From Prevotella sp. P5-50 (GTDB taxonomy: Bacteria; Bacteroidota; Bacteroidia; Bacteroidales; Bacteroidaceae), in assembly GCF_002251295.1 (NCBI RefSeq), contig NZ_NPJA01000033.1, positions 1 to 64,000 on the forward strand: a stretch of 64,000 nucleotides of DNA, written 5' to 3'. Made by a program: the position numbers and the translations under genes. A model generated the notes under the pieces. That model was not told where the DNA came from. It was given only the letters and a program-made list of their open reading frames with translations, and made no database searches. The first letter of the stretch is position 1. Each line of letters starts with the position of its first letter. Of this stretch, positions 26,587-35,916 are shown one piece after another.

Positions 26587-27918
26587 TTATGCCAGCAATG
26601 CCTGTTGCAACCAATAGGTCACAATGCCTGCAAGATAGCCGACGAAGGCAATCCACGTGATGCGCTTCAAGTACCAACCAAAAGTGATTTTCTCTAAGCC
26701 CATGACAACAACACCGGCTGCAGAACCGATGATGAGCATCGAACCGCCTACTCCGGCACAGTAGGCGAGCAACTGCCAGAATAAGCCGTCGATGGCCATG
26801 GCACCTGTCTCGGCTACGGGATACATACCCATACAGCCTGCTACCAGGGGCACGTTATCGACTATGCTGGAGAGGACACCGATGATGCCGTTGATGACAT
26901 AGTAGTTGCCGACAAAGACTTCGTTGAGTCCGGTGCCCAAGGCGGTGAGGACGCCGATCTCCTGCAGCACGGCTACTGCCATGAGGATGCCGAGGAAGAA
27001 CATGATGGTGGAGAGGTCGATGCGCGACAGGAGGTCGCTGACGCGCTTTGCCATAGTGTCGTCTTCGCTAGTATTGTGATGGAAGATCTCGGTCACGGTC
27101 CACAGTACGCCGAGCACGAGGAGGATGCCCATGAACGGAGGAAGATGGGTGATGCTCTTGAAGATGGGCACAAAGACCAAACCGCCTACGCCGAGCCAGA
27201 AGATGATGTTGCGTTGCACCTTGGTGAACTGGCTGATTTCGGCGGTGACGAGGTTCTGCTCTTTATCAAACTTTCCACTCAACGAATATTGCAGGATGAA
27301 GGCGGGCACCAACATCGATACCAACGAGGGGATGAAGATTTCAGTAAGGATGCCCTGAGTGGTGATCACTCCCTTGATCCACAGCATAATGGTGGTGACG
27401 TCGCCAATGGGCGAGAATGCGCCTCCTGAGTTGGCGGAGATAATGATCAATGCGGCATAGATGAGACGCTCTTCACGCGACTGTACCAGTTTGCGGAGTA
27501 CCATGATCATGACGATGGAGGTGGTGAGGTTGTCGAGGATGGCAGAGAGGAAGAAGGTGGCAATAGCCACACGCCACAGGAGTTTGCGCTTGGAGCGTGT
27601 CTTCATGATGTCGCGCACAAAATTGAATCCGCCGTTGCTATCGACTATCTCTACGATGGTCATGGCGCCCATTAGGAAGAAGAGGGTGCCTGCGGCATCG
27701 CCCAGATGGTGCTCGATCACTTCGGAGATGTGGTGGAGTACGCCGTCAGAGGCTACATCGGGATAGTATGCTCCAGGTGATACCATCAGCAGGGTCCAGC
27801 AGACCACACACATGAGCAGCGCAATGGCTGCCTTGTTGATTTTCGTCAGACTTTCAAGGGTTATACAGAGGTAGCCTGCAACAAAGGCGACGATGATGAA
27901 CATTGTAATTGTACTCAT
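26587..27918 (-). CDS. nhaD: Na+/H+ antiporter, NhaD family
   Basis: 443 residues, an ion-transporter-superfamily membrane protein with about 11-12 hydrophobic helices. Conserved NhaD blocks include ALLMCVVCWTLL, FLMGAMTIVEIVD, FLSAILDNLTTSIVMIMVLR and ISANSGGAFSPIGDVTTIMLW, and late in the protein a second half-repeat (SSIVDNVPLVA). It exports Na+ (or Li+) in exchange for protons. It lies downstream of GH106 on the same strand with about 160 bases containing a dispersed repeat between them, so it may be a separate unit. Confidence 0.93.
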   Translation of the reverse strand: MSTITMFIIVAFVAGYLCITLESLTKINKAAIALLMCVVCWTLLMVSPGAYYPDVASDGVLHHISEVIEHHLGDAAGTLFFLMGAMTIVEIVDSNGGFNFVRDIMKTRSKRKLLWRVAIATFFLSAILDNLTTSIVMIMVLRKLVQSREERLIYAALIIISANSGGAFSPIGDVTTIMLWIKGVITTQGILTEIFIPSLVSMLVPAFILQYSLSGKFDKEQNLVTAEISQFTKVQRNIIFWLGVGGLVFVPIFKSITHLPPFMGILLVLGVLWTVTEIFHHNTSEDDTMAKRVSDLLSRIDLSTIMFFLGILMAVAVLQEIGVLTALGTGLNEVFVGNYYVINGIIGVLSSIVDNVPLVAGCMGMYPVAETGAMAIDGLFWQLLAYCAGVGGSMLIIGSAAGVVVMGLEKITFGWYLKRITWIAFVGYLAGIVTYWLQQALLA

Positions 27919-28023
27919 TTTGATGTAATATTTATTGTTATTTATTCAAGTTTCGCAACTGAGGGAATTGATTGAAGTTAAAGAAGTTATCACTCCCTAC
28001 GGTCGTTCGGGAAGTTAAGAGAC

Positions 28024-28101
28024 AATAGCCTTTTGCCGTAAGACGTAGGACATTTGTCCCTTAACTTCTCTCTAACTTCCCTAACTTCCCTTAACTTCCC
28101 A
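28024..28101 (-). repeat. Dispersed intergenic repeat, copy A
   Basis: About 75 bases nearly identical to 61561-61640. A unique part (AATAGCCTTTTGCCGTAAGA onward through GGACATTTGTCCC) is followed by tandem TTAACTTCCC units. The tandem part forms the last codons and stop of the GH106 gene on the reverse strand. GAAGTTAAG at 28011-28019 pairs with CTTAACTTC at 28060-28068, giving a possible hairpin. Confidence 0.88.
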
Positions 28102-30741
28102 CATGCGATAGTTCAATTTTTTATTGTTTGTTGCGCCAACAGAAGGCCAGGCGGAGGGTGTTTGGGGATAGAAGTGCAACAGGGGTGCGCCCTGCAGTCC
28201 GCTGCGCATCAGCTGCCATCCGTCATAGCGTGTCTTCTTATAGTTGATATCCACGAAGTTGATTTCCTTGAATTTTCGCCATTCCACACCACGTCTATCG
28301 AGATCGCGTATGCGGTTGGCTGGCAGATTGGTCACTTCGATGCGCAGGGTGTTCTTGCCCTTGCGCAAGGCGTCGCGGCAGTCGAGCTGGAAGGGTGCTG
28401 CCCATGCACAGCCGATGAACTTGCCGTTGATATATACGCGTGCCGACTCATAGACTTTGCCCAGCGAGATGATGCAGGCCTGGGCGGCTTGCTTTCTGGT
28501 CAGGCAGAAGGCGGTCTCATAGACTCCAGTGCCCATGGTCACAGAGGCGGATTCGCCAAGCGTCTCCCAGGTCTGCGGAGTCGGCATGGTGTAGGTTTCG
28601 CTGACGCGTGGCGTCTCGTCGATGAACGACAGGGTCCAGGGGCCGTCCAGCGGCAGGGTCTCTGTCTCTAATGTCATACCGTATTGGCCTGTTGACAGGG
28701 GACGGTCGGCAGCTGTTCCTGTTTGCAGGATGATGCTCTCTCCCGACTGAAGACAGACGACAGGAGCATCGGCAACCATAGGCAGACGGTTCACGTCGCC
28801 CGTCATGGGATTGTAGCAGACGATGTGTTGCGTAGGTACGGAGAGACATGCTGCGTTTAAGCAACAGTCGCGGGGCGAGAGATTGACAACGAAATAGATG
28901 TAGCCGTCGTCTGTCTTTCTTCTGATCATACGCACACCGGGATTCATTCGCCATGGTTCGGGTTTGGCAAGATGCGCCATCGCCTGTCGGTCTTCACCAT
29001 AAATAATATAAGGTGTGAGGTTCTGTAACAGGCTCTGAAGTCTGTCGTCAACGGTGGTACCTGTGGGGATGATGATTCCCCTGTAGCGTGTGCCGCCAGG
29101 GGTGACGAGCTGTCCGCCATCGACCTTGACCTGTGCCAGTTGGCGGTCGCTGATATAGTCGCAATCGTAGCCGAGGCTGTCGATGCGGAGGATGCTCCGG
29201 ATAAACTGCGGACATTTCTCGTCCATGGTATGGATGTCGAACTGCATGAGGAGGTCTTCCCCGCCACTGCGGTCTTTGCTCTCCGACTTAGCATCATCAT
29301 TGCGAGGACCGCGGATGCGCCACATGTCATGGACGGGCAGATAGACCAGGAAATCATTGTCGGGCTGTCCCATTTGCAGGAACGACTGGCAGCGTTCGAT
29401 ATACTGCATCAAGAAAGGGGCATCGCGCCAAATGCTGTTGGTGGGACTCATATCGACCGATGCATAGAATTTCCATCCGGGCCATGGATCATGCTCCGGG
29501 GTGTAGCAACTGCCATGAAAGAAGATGTGGTTGATGCCGCAGGAGAACATCAGGTCGATGTCAGGCTTCATCTGCGACAAGGAGGTGCGGAAGTGTTCGG
29601 TCAACCAAGTGAGCGTCTCGCTGCTGGTCAGCGGCTTTCCCATCACATGTGCTGCCGACGATGCGTATTTCAGCATCGACACATCGCTGTAGTTCCTGAG
29701 GGTCATGCCGGGGTCTCTGCGCAGTCCGCGGATGCCAAACTCGGAGCGTCCGAAACCTTCTATCTCTGGTATATCTACGGCGGCATAAAGATCGAGCAGA
29801 TTGGCAGGAGAACCGTGTGCTTGGTTTCTCACCGATACCCCATTGCGGTGTGCCCAAGCCACCCACTGCTGGGTGAAGTTCTCATAGAGCAGGTCGCTCA
29901 ACGTCTCACGATAGTCGTGGAGCGCCTTATTACCGTCACCACCGTCAAGAAGTTCGGGCAGATGGTCGCGCAAGTCGTAGCCACGGCGTTTGAGAAATTC
30001 GTCGAAGAGCGAAGGGGTCCAGTTGGCCTTATACACCTCATAGGAGTCGTTGAAGAAGGTATGGGGATAAGGAGTCTTGGTGTATTCAAACGCTTGGGTG
30101 AACCTATTGAGATAATGTGCCACCGCCTGACGGTCAAAATGGTCGATGACGAGTCCTTCACCACCGGGTGCAGCGCGTTTCACCTTCTGACGCGTGCGTG
30201 AGGCATAGACGCTGATGACGCGCCACTGGCGTGGTTGACTGGTGGGATATACTCTGGTGCATTGCCATTGGGCATAGGGGCGCTCCTTGGCAGGCACTGC
30301 CAGTCGGTGCTGGTCGGACGGGCGCTTGTCGGAGGTGATCATGCTGTCAACGAACACGGCCTTGCAGGCTGCCTCGTCTATCGTGACCTCAGGACCTCCG
30401 AAGGGCCATCCTGTTCCGCAGTTCATATCTACCTCGATATGATGGGCGGCGGCAATCTGCTGCACATCGCGCAATGCCGCCATCCACTGCGGAGAGAGAA
30501 ATGGGAGTTCATGGGCTTCGTTGCCCTTCACACCATAGAGCGGTGTGATTTCCACTGCCCCAATGCCCACACGGGCATACTCGCCAAGGTTCCATTCCAG
30601 TCCCTGGTGGTCAACGGCAGATCCCAGCCACCACCATCGGGTGCCTGGACGTGCTTCGGGTTTGGGTGAAGGCCATGTCTGTGCGGTCGTGCCAATGGCA
30701 GTCATCATGGCGATCAGCAGTAGGATATATTTTGTTTTCAT
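28081..30741 (-). CDS. GH106 alpha-L-rhamnosidase, secreted
   Basis: 886 residues with a signal peptide (YILLLIAMMTAIGTTAQ). The mature start PEARPGTRWWWLGSAVD and the following EITPLYGVKG are typical of GH106. A large catalytic barrel follows (VDMNCGTGWPFGGPEV, HTFFNDSYEVY, EIEGFGRSEFG, HGSCYTPEHDPWPGW) with beta-sandwich domains after it. GH106 enzymes invert to release alpha-linked rhamnose from rhamnogalacturonan-I or II. The gene follows GH105 by 46 bases, so both form an operon for RG oligosaccharides. Its C-terminal codons lie inside a dispersed intergenic repeat, so the last few residues are probably not functional. Confidence 0.88.
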   Translation of the reverse strand: MKTKYILLLIAMMTAIGTTAQTWPSPKPEARPGTRWWWLGSAVDHQGLEWNLGEYARVGIGAVEITPLYGVKGNEAHELPFLSPQWMAALRDVQQIAAAHHIEVDMNCGTGWPFGGPEVTIDEAACKAVFVDSMITSDKRPSDQHRLAVPAKERPYAQWQCTRVYPTSQPRQWRVISVYASRTRQKVKRAAPGGEGLVIDHFDRQAVAHYLNRFTQAFEYTKTPYPHTFFNDSYEVYKANWTPSLFDEFLKRRGYDLRDHLPELLDGGDGNKALHDYRETLSDLLYENFTQQWVAWAHRNGVSVRNQAHGSPANLLDLYAAVDIPEIEGFGRSEFGIRGLRRDPGMTLRNYSDVSMLKYASSAAHVMGKPLTSSETLTWLTEHFRTSLSQMKPDIDLMFSCGINHIFFHGSCYTPEHDPWPGWKFYASVDMSPTNSIWRDAPFLMQYIERCQSFLQMGQPDNDFLVYLPVHDMWRIRGPRNDDAKSESKDRSGGEDLLMQFDIHTMDEKCPQFIRSILRIDSLGYDCDYISDRQLAQVKVDGGQLVTPGGTRYRGIIIPTGTTVDDRLQSLLQNLTPYIIYGEDRQAMAHLAKPEPWRMNPGVRMIRRKTDDGYIYFVVNLSPRDCCLNAACLSVPTQHIVCYNPMTGDVNRLPMVADAPVVCLQSGESIILQTGTAADRPLSTGQYGMTLETETLPLDGPWTLSFIDETPRVSETYTMPTPQTWETLGESASVTMGTGVYETAFCLTRKQAAQACIISLGKVYESARVYINGKFIGCAWAAPFQLDCRDALRKGKNTLRIEVTNLPANRIRDLDRRGVEWRKFKEINFVDINYKKTRYDGWQLMRSGLQGAPLLHFYPQTPSAWPSVGATNNKKLNYRMWEVKGS

Positions 30742-30787
30742 TGTTTCACACCTTAATCATATACATCGTTCATATCACAAACGGGTT

Positions 30788-31942
30788 TTATTCGTCCCTG
30801 GTGATCATGCGGTAATACTCCACTCCGCCAAGAAGGAAGCATCCGGTGCCGTAGTCTTCAAAATCGGGTACGCGGTCGTAACTCAAAGGCTGACCGGCAG
30901 AAGGATCTTTGCCCGTGCCTTGCATCCATCCGAGGAAGCCGTCCTTGTGAACCGCCTGTTGCACCATCCCCTGCCATGCCCGACGGCATGCCGGCTCATA
31001 TTTACGTTCGTCAAGGAGTCCCTGGCGTATGCCCCATGCCATGCCATAGAGGAAAAGCGCAGTACCGCTTGTTTCGGGCATGGCATAATGGGTGGACACC
31101 AGACTGGGATTCCAAAAGCCATCCTCACGCTGACAGTTGAGCAAGGCGCGGCTCATGGCCAGGAAATCTTTTTTCAGTTCCTTATAGACCTTGTCTTTCG
31201 GCGACACCTGTTGCATGCAGCGCACCAATGCGGCATAGACCCATCCGTTGCCTCTCGACCAATAGCAGGGTTTACCATCCGGCTCATGATAGGGCGCCAC
31301 ATAGTCGGCATCGCGCCACCACAATCCGTCTTTGGCATTGAAGAGTCCGCCTGCCAGCATGTTTCTGCTCCAACGATACATCATCATGGCATGTTGCTGG
31401 TAACGTTGATCGTGGGTGATGGCTGTCATCTGGAAATAGAGCGGCATGGCCATCTGAATAGCATCAATCCATGTCCACCAGCCATAGAGCGCATTGTTGG
31501 CTTTAGGATTGTAGGTTTTCATCTGCAGGTCGAGATTCTCTCTCACCTTACTGATCTTCTCATCGCCTCCAACCTGCAGATAGCGCATCAGGTAGGTCTG
31601 ACCGCAACACTGGTCGTCGGCATTGCACGTGGTCACACCATAGCGGGGAGTCCACTGATGGGACGCTGCCCAGCGGTCGGTATAGTCGGCATAGCGCGCA
31701 TCGGGATCTATCTCGTAGAGCGCCATCAGTCCTTCATAATATACGGCACGGGTCCATAGATTGCTCGTGCGGCTGCGTTTCACCATAGTAGGCAACGTCG
31801 GGTCGGCATAGCGTCCCATGAAATAGTTGTTGACGCGACGCAAAACCTGCATTGTTTCTGCTTTTTCGCAGGTACGGGACTGTGCGGCAGTCAGTGCCAG
31901 GAAGACACAGACCACCCCTGTGGTACATCGTTTCATTCTCAT
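30788..31942 (-). CDS. GH105 unsaturated rhamnogalacturonyl/glucuronyl hydrolase
   Basis: 384 residues with an N-terminal signal peptide (CVFLALTAAQS). The (alpha/alpha)6 barrel carries GH105 signatures: WTRAVYYEGLMALYE, DDQCCGQTYL, NALYGWWTWIDAIQMAMP with the likely catalytic Asp160, and CYWSRGNGWVYAALV. These enzymes hydrate the unsaturated galacturonic residue left at the non-reducing end by pectate or rhamnogalacturonan lyases. It is first in an operon with GH106. A second ATG two codons in is equally possible as the start. A -7 box lies about 45 bases upstream. Confidence 0.92.
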   Translation of the reverse strand: MRMKRCTTGVVCVFLALTAAQSRTCEKAETMQVLRRVNNYFMGRYADPTLPTMVKRSRTSNLWTRAVYYEGLMALYEIDPDARYADYTDRWAASHQWTPRYGVTTCNADDQCCGQTYLMRYLQVGGDEKISKVRENLDLQMKTYNPKANNALYGWWTWIDAIQMAMPLYFQMTAITHDQRYQQHAMMMYRWSRNMLAGGLFNAKDGLWWRDADYVAPYHEPDGKPCYWSRGNGWVYAALVRCMQQVSPKDKVYKELKKDFLAMSRALLNCQREDGFWNPSLVSTHYAMPETSGTALFLYGMAWGIRQGLLDERKYEPACRRAWQGMVQQAVHKDGFLGWMQGTGKDPSAGQPLSYDRVPDFEDYGTGCFLLGGVEYYRMITRDE

Positions 31943-31984
31943 GTTAAATTGGTTTTATCAGTAGTTTTGTTTGTTTTCAAGGTT

Positions 31985-31992
31985 CAAAGGTA
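31985..31992 (-). promoter_or_regulatory. -7 box of the GH105-GH106 operon
   Basis: TACCTTTG on the reverse strand. It diverges from the frr promoter 45 bases away. Confidence 0.65.
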
Positions 31993-32033
31993 CGACATTA
32001 TAATCGAAATACAAAATTTTATTTCCTATATTG

Positions 32034-32064
32034 TTTGTCATTTCGGAATTTCTCCGTATCTTTG
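32034..32064 (+). promoter_or_regulatory. Promoter of frr-rsgA
   Basis: TTTG at 32034-32037 and TATCTTTG at 32057-32064 with 19-base spacing. It excludes an earlier ATG at 32035 as the frr start. Confidence 0.75.
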
Positions 32065-32091
32065 TCGAAACAAACGATAACAGTATATAAT

Positions 32092-32652
32092 ATGATAGAC
32101 GTTAAGCAGACATTATCCGCAGCCGAAGAGCGCATGGAGATGGCAACCATGTTTCTAGAAGAAGAACTGAGCCGCGTGCGTGCCGGTCGCGCCAACGTCG
32201 CCATCCTCGATGGCGTGCGTGTAGAATCCTATGGTTCGAAAGTACCCTTGAACCAAGTAGCTAACATCTCTACACCCGATGCCCGCACCATAGCTATCAA
32301 GCCTTGGGACAAAAAGCAGATTCGCGAAATAGAGAAAGCCATCATGGACTCGGATGTGGGCATCACACCAGAGAACAACGGTGAAATCATCCGTCTGGGT
32401 ATCCCACAGCCTACCGAAGAGCGTCGTCGCGACTTGGTGAAGCAGTGTAACAAGATTGCTGAAAGAGCCAAGGTGGAAGTGCGCAACGTGCGTGCCGACA
32501 TCAAAGACAAACTGAAGAAGGCTATCAAAGACGGACTCTCAGAAGACCTGGAGAAGGATGCCGAGAACGACTTGCAGAAATTGCACGACAAGTTCATCAA
32601 AAAGCTCGACGACTTGATGGAGGCCAAGAACAAGGAAATCATGACAGTATAA
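32092..32652 (+). CDS. frr: Ribosome recycling factor
   Basis: 186 residues, standard length. With EF-G it splits the post-termination ribosome. [20 protein letters not shown] is followed by a conserved [13 protein letters not shown] block and the C-terminal helical region ([12 protein letters not shown]). The start at 32092 follows the promoter and matches the family ([15 protein letters not shown]). rsgA begins 4 bases after the stop, so two ribosome-related genes share a transcript. Confidence 0.96.
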   Translation: MIDVKQTLSAAEERMEMATMFLEEELSRVRAGRANVAILDGVRVESYGSKVPLNQVANISTPDARTIAIKPWDKKQIREIEKAIMDSDVGITPENNGEIIRLGIPQPTEERRRDLVKQCNKIAERAKVEVRNVRADIKDKLKKAIKDGLSEDLEKDAENDLQKLHDKFIKKLDDLMEAKNKEIMTV

Positions 32653-32656
32653 GCCC

Positions 32657-33592
32657 GTGAAAGGACTCGTCATAAAAAACACCGGCAGTTGGTACACCGT
32701 TCTTACGGACGATGGACCAACTGTTGACTGTAAAATCAAAGGGAATTTCCGACTACGGGGGATTCGCTCCACCAATCCGGTGGCGGTGGGTGACCGCGTG
32801 GAAATCATCACCAATCAGGAAGGCACTGCCTTCATCACCGAGATTGAAGACCGACGCAACTATATCATCCGCAAGTCTATCAATCTCTCCAAACAAAGCC
32901 ACATCCTCGCTGCCAATGTGGATCAGGCTCTACTGGTCATTACCGTGGCACGACCGGAGACAAGCACTACCTTCATCGACCGTTTCCTGGCTTCGGCAGA
33001 GGCCTATCGGGTGCCTGTGATATTGACATTCAACAAGACCGACACCTTGGCTGACGATGAACTGCATTACCAGCAGATGATGATCAGCCTCTATGAAACT
33101 GTGGGCTATGAGTGTCATGCCATTTCGGCTGCAACAGGTGACGGGGTAGCTGCACTAACCGAAAAGCTCACTGGAAAGATTACCCTGCTCAGCGGCAACA
33201 GCGGCGTAGGAAAATCAACCCTCATCAACTGCATCCTTCCGGATGTCAATCTGCGCACAGCAGAAATCAGCGATGCACACAACACGGGTATGCACACCAC
33301 TACCTTCAGCGAGATGCTCCGTCTGCCCGATCAGAGCGGTTGGCTTATCGACACACCGGGCATCAAAGGGTTCGGCACCTTCGACATGGAGCGCAAAGAG
33401 CTCACCAGTTATTTCAAAGAAATCTTCGAGTACTCCAAACAGTGTCGATTCAGCGACTGCACACATACCCATGAGCCGGGATGTGCCGTTATCAAGGCGG
33501 TAGAGGATCACTACATTGCGCAAAGCCGTTATCAGAGTTATCTCTCTATGCTTGACGATAAGGATGAGAATCGCTATCGCGAAGCCTTCTGA
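32657..33592 (+). CDS. rsgA: Ribosome small-subunit biogenesis GTPase
   Basis: 311 residues, starting with GTG 4 bases after frr. RsgA is a circularly permuted GTPase that checks 30S maturation. An N-terminal OB domain is followed by G4 (TFNKTD) before G1 (GNSGVGKST, about 180-188) and G3 (DTPG), which shows the permutation. The C-terminal zinc knuckle is C-x5-C-x-H-x5-C ([14 protein letters not shown]). Its last 28 bases are tandemly duplicated just beyond the stop codon. Confidence 0.95.
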   Translation: MKGLVIKNTGSWYTVLTDDGPTVDCKIKGNFRLRGIRSTNPVAVGDRVEIITNQEGTAFITEIEDRRNYIIRKSINLSKQSHILAANVDQALLVITVARPETSTTFIDRFLASAEAYRVPVILTFNKTDTLADDELHYQQMMISLYETVGYECHAISAATGDGVAALTEKLTGKITLLSGNSGVGKSTLINCILPDVNLRTAEISDAHNTGMHTTTFSEMLRLPDQSGWLIDTPGIKGFGTFDMERKELTSYFKEIFEYSKQCRFSDCTHTHEPGCAVIKAVEDHYIAQSRYQSYLSMLDDKDENRYREAF

Positions 33593-33626
33593 CTCCACTC
33601 GCTATCGAGAAGCCTTCTGCCCCCAC
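33571..33626. repeat. 28-bp tandem duplication at the rsgA 3' end
   Basis: 33571-33598 and 33599-33626 differ at three positions. The first copy includes the last seven codons of rsgA and its stop, the second is non-coding. A slippage-type duplication. Confidence 0.9.
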
Positions 33627-33762
33627 TCGCTTACAGACAAACACCAGATGACACCTATCGAAGCACGATATTCCAATGGAGTGTCGTGTTTTTAAGGTTT
33701 TAGAGTACTGACTAACGACTTGGTTCTTTGGGATGAAGCAGGCATGCATACCCCAAAAAGCA

Positions 33763-33796
33763 TCAGTCGCTGCAACCCAGAGGCTACAGCGACTGA
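33763..33796. terminator. Terminator between convergent rsgA and the epimerase-like gene
   Basis: TCAGTCGCTG (33763-33772) pairs exactly with CAGCGACTGA (33787-33796). It can serve both strands; the reverse-strand gene ends at 33819. It resembles the nhaD terminator hairpin. Confidence 0.75.
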
Positions 33797-33818
33797 CGGT
33801 ATATTGAAATATCACATT

Positions 33819-34691
33819 TTACTCACCTATTGTAATGGTGTATTGTGACATGAATGAAGCACCGGGCTGCAGATGGTTCATTAAGACTTTGTCCTTAAAT
33901 TCACCTTCCCATCCGCGTGGGTCACCCAATCCATACCATGGTTCAAGACATACAAACGGGGCTTTTTTCTGATAGGGACTCCAGAAAGCCATCACCGGAC
34001 ATTTGTAGTCGAGCGTTACAGCAGGACGACCGTCGGTGTCGAGCAAAGACACACGATGGGTCTGGCAACGATGGAACTTAACGGAGTCGTCCTTGAAATA
34101 TTCATCGTTGAAACGAATCACACCTTGATCGGTCTCTGCAGGAATCTCTGTCATCTCATGACTACCATCGGCAAAACTCTTCAGATTGGTCATCGGCTGA
34201 GCGTTGTCCAATACAAGGGTACCTTTCAGTTCGTCGCCTTTCTTCATGCCTGGCACATTGAAAGCTGGATGACCGCCAATCTGGAAATGGATCTCCTGGG
34301 TGTCAGTATTCTCCACATGCCAAGTCACAACAACCTTGTTGCCATCAAGACGATAGCTGATGGCGAGATTGAAATGATAGGGATAGACCTTCAGGGTCTC
34401 TTCACTGTCATGAAGGGCATACGTCACGCGGTCTTTGGATTGTCTCACCAGCGTAAACTCGGTATCACGGGCAAATCCATGACGTGGCAAATGATATTGC
34501 TTGCCATCAACGGTATAGGTATCGTTGTTGACGCTGCAAACAATAGGAAACAGTATGGGTGAATGTCTCGGCCAGAAATCAGGATCTGCCTGCCAGAGGT
34601 ATTCTCTTCCGTTGTTGTCTGTGATGCTTTGGAGTTCGGCTCCCAGCGGTGCCACCTTGATGGCTATCCGTTCGTTTTTAAGTTCTACCAT
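33819..34691 (-). CDS. Aldose 1-epimerase-family protein (LacX-like)
   Basis: 290 residues of the galactose-mutarotase beta-sandwich fold. It starts MVELKNERIAIKVAPLGAEL, with WPRHSPILFPIVC, LPRHGFARD and IGGHPAFNVP containing the expected histidines. This LacX-like subgroup interconverts anomers of aldoses or hexose phosphates, but the substrates of most members are untested. It is a single gene, convergent with rsgA. A weak -7-like TACTTTCG lies upstream on its strand near 34739-34746. Confidence 0.82.
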   Translation of the reverse strand: MVELKNERIAIKVAPLGAELQSITDNNGREYLWQADPDFWPRHSPILFPIVCSVNNDTYTVDGKQYHLPRHGFARDTEFTLVRQSKDRVTYALHDSEETLKVYPYHFNLAISYRLDGNKVVVTWHVENTDTQEIHFQIGGHPAFNVPGMKKGDELKGTLVLDNAQPMTNLKSFADGSHEMTEIPAETDQGVIRFNDEYFKDDSVKFHRCQTHRVSLLDTDGRPAVTLDYKCPVMAFWSPYQKKAPFVCLEPWYGLGDPRGWEGEFKDKVLMNHLQPGASFMSQYTITIGE

Positions 34692-34806
34692 ATTGTTGTT
34701 ATTTGTTTTAGATATGTTTCATTATTCGTTTGGAATGACGAAAGTAGCAAAAACTTTTGATATTGACAAACTTTCTGTAAGTCTTTTAGTGTAAATTAAC
34801 GAAACA

Positions 34807-34856
34807 ACAACCGCAGCGTAGGACGTCACAAAGGACAATCTCTACACTGCGGTTGT
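34807..34856 (-). terminator. Terminator after htpX
   Basis: ACAACCGCAG (34807-34816) pairs with CTGCGGTTGT (34847-34856), with a GTAG/CTAC extension inside. It lies 38 bases past the htpX stop on the reverse strand and is followed there by a T-rich stretch. Confidence 0.75.
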
Positions 34857-34893
34857 AACCGATAACCGATGGTTCGGCGGGAAGATTCCGCTA

Positions 34894-35907
34894 TCAGAAC
34901 TGTTCGAGCAATCGGATTCGTTCTTCGGTGCTGGGGTGTGTGGCAAAGAGGCCGTTAATCATACTCATCACACTCTGTGCGTGACGACGGGGATGGATAA
35001 TGAAGAGTTGGGCTACATCTTCACGCTCCACACGTCCGAGGCCTGGATTATTGGAAATTTTACGCAAGGCGGAAGCCAAGGCCAGGGGATTCTGGCACAG
35101 TTCGGCACCACCGGCATCTGCCATAAACTCACGTTTGCGCGAAATGGCAAAACGGGTCAGCAGTACAAAGACATAGGCAATGGCTGAGCAAAGCAGGCCG
35201 ATGAGCAGCACGATGATGACGGAGAGTCCGCTGTTCTTATTGTCGTCGTCACTACTTACATGACGGTTGCCGCCGCCAAACCAGAATATGTTTTGTATGA
35301 CATGCATCACCATGCTCATCACAGCCGATACTATACCTACGAAGATGATGCTCGTGATAAGCAAGCGGGTATCATGGTTGCGGATATGGGTCAGTTCGTG
35401 ACCTATCACACCAGCCAGTTCCTCGTCGTTGAGTACCTTCAGCAGTCCGGTGGTGACGGTGACCGTATAGCTCTTGCGGTCGATACCGCTGGCAAAGGCA
35501 TTGAGCTGCGGATCGTCAACCACACACACTTTTGGCATGTCCATACCTCCTGCAATACAGAGGTTTTCCACAATATTATATACCCGCGGATTCTCCCTGC
35601 GCTCTAAAGGGCGTGCGCCTGTGGCTTGTCTGACCATGGACGAGTTGAAGCAATAGGCAATGAGAAACCATACGGCCACACCGCCAATGACCCAAGGAAT
35701 GGTTTGTAGGAAATAGTCGTTGACTACTGCTGCATCGAAGACATTGACCATATTGCCATATTCGTCATAATAATATGTGCCGAAATAGCTGACCAATGCC
35801 AGAAAGATCCATACCATCCCTAAAAGAATGGCGGGAAACAGCAAGAGCAACAAGAGGGTATAAAAATTGTTGCGCTGGATTTGTGTCTGAATACCAACGT
35901 ATCTCAT
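34894..35907 (-). CDS. htpX: M48 membrane zinc metalloprotease HtpX
   Basis: 337 residues from the ATG at 35907. A GTG at 35916, right next to the lemA stop, would add three residues. Two helices near the N-terminus and two in the middle anchor it in the inner membrane. The zinc site HELTH is near residues 170-174, with the third ligand Glu in KREFMADAGG. HtpX degrades misfolded membrane proteins. It directly follows lemA, a pairing seen across many bacteria, so the two are probably translated together. Confidence 0.93.
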   Translation of the reverse strand: MRYVGIQTQIQRNNFYTLLLLLLFPAILLGMVWIFLALVSYFGTYYYDEYGNMVNVFDAAVVNDYFLQTIPWVIGGVAVWFLIAYCFNSSMVRQATGARPLERRENPRVYNIVENLCIAGGMDMPKVCVVDDPQLNAFASGIDRKSYTVTVTTGLLKVLNDEELAGVIGHELTHIRNHDTRLLITSIIFVGIVSAVMSMVMHVIQNIFWFGGGNRHVSSDDDNKNSGLSVIIVLLIGLLCSAIAYVFVLLTRFAISRKREFMADAGGAELCQNPLALASALRKISNNPGLGRVEREDVAQLFIIHPRRHAQSVMSMINGLFATHPSTEERIRLLEQF

Positions 35908-35916
35908 CGTTCTCAC

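Noticed and set aside
29140-31759. Long open frames (353 and 404 codons) antisense to GH106 and GH105
   Set aside because: They are shadows of the glycosidase genes on the other strand. They lack motifs and the real genes have signal peptides and catalytic residues.
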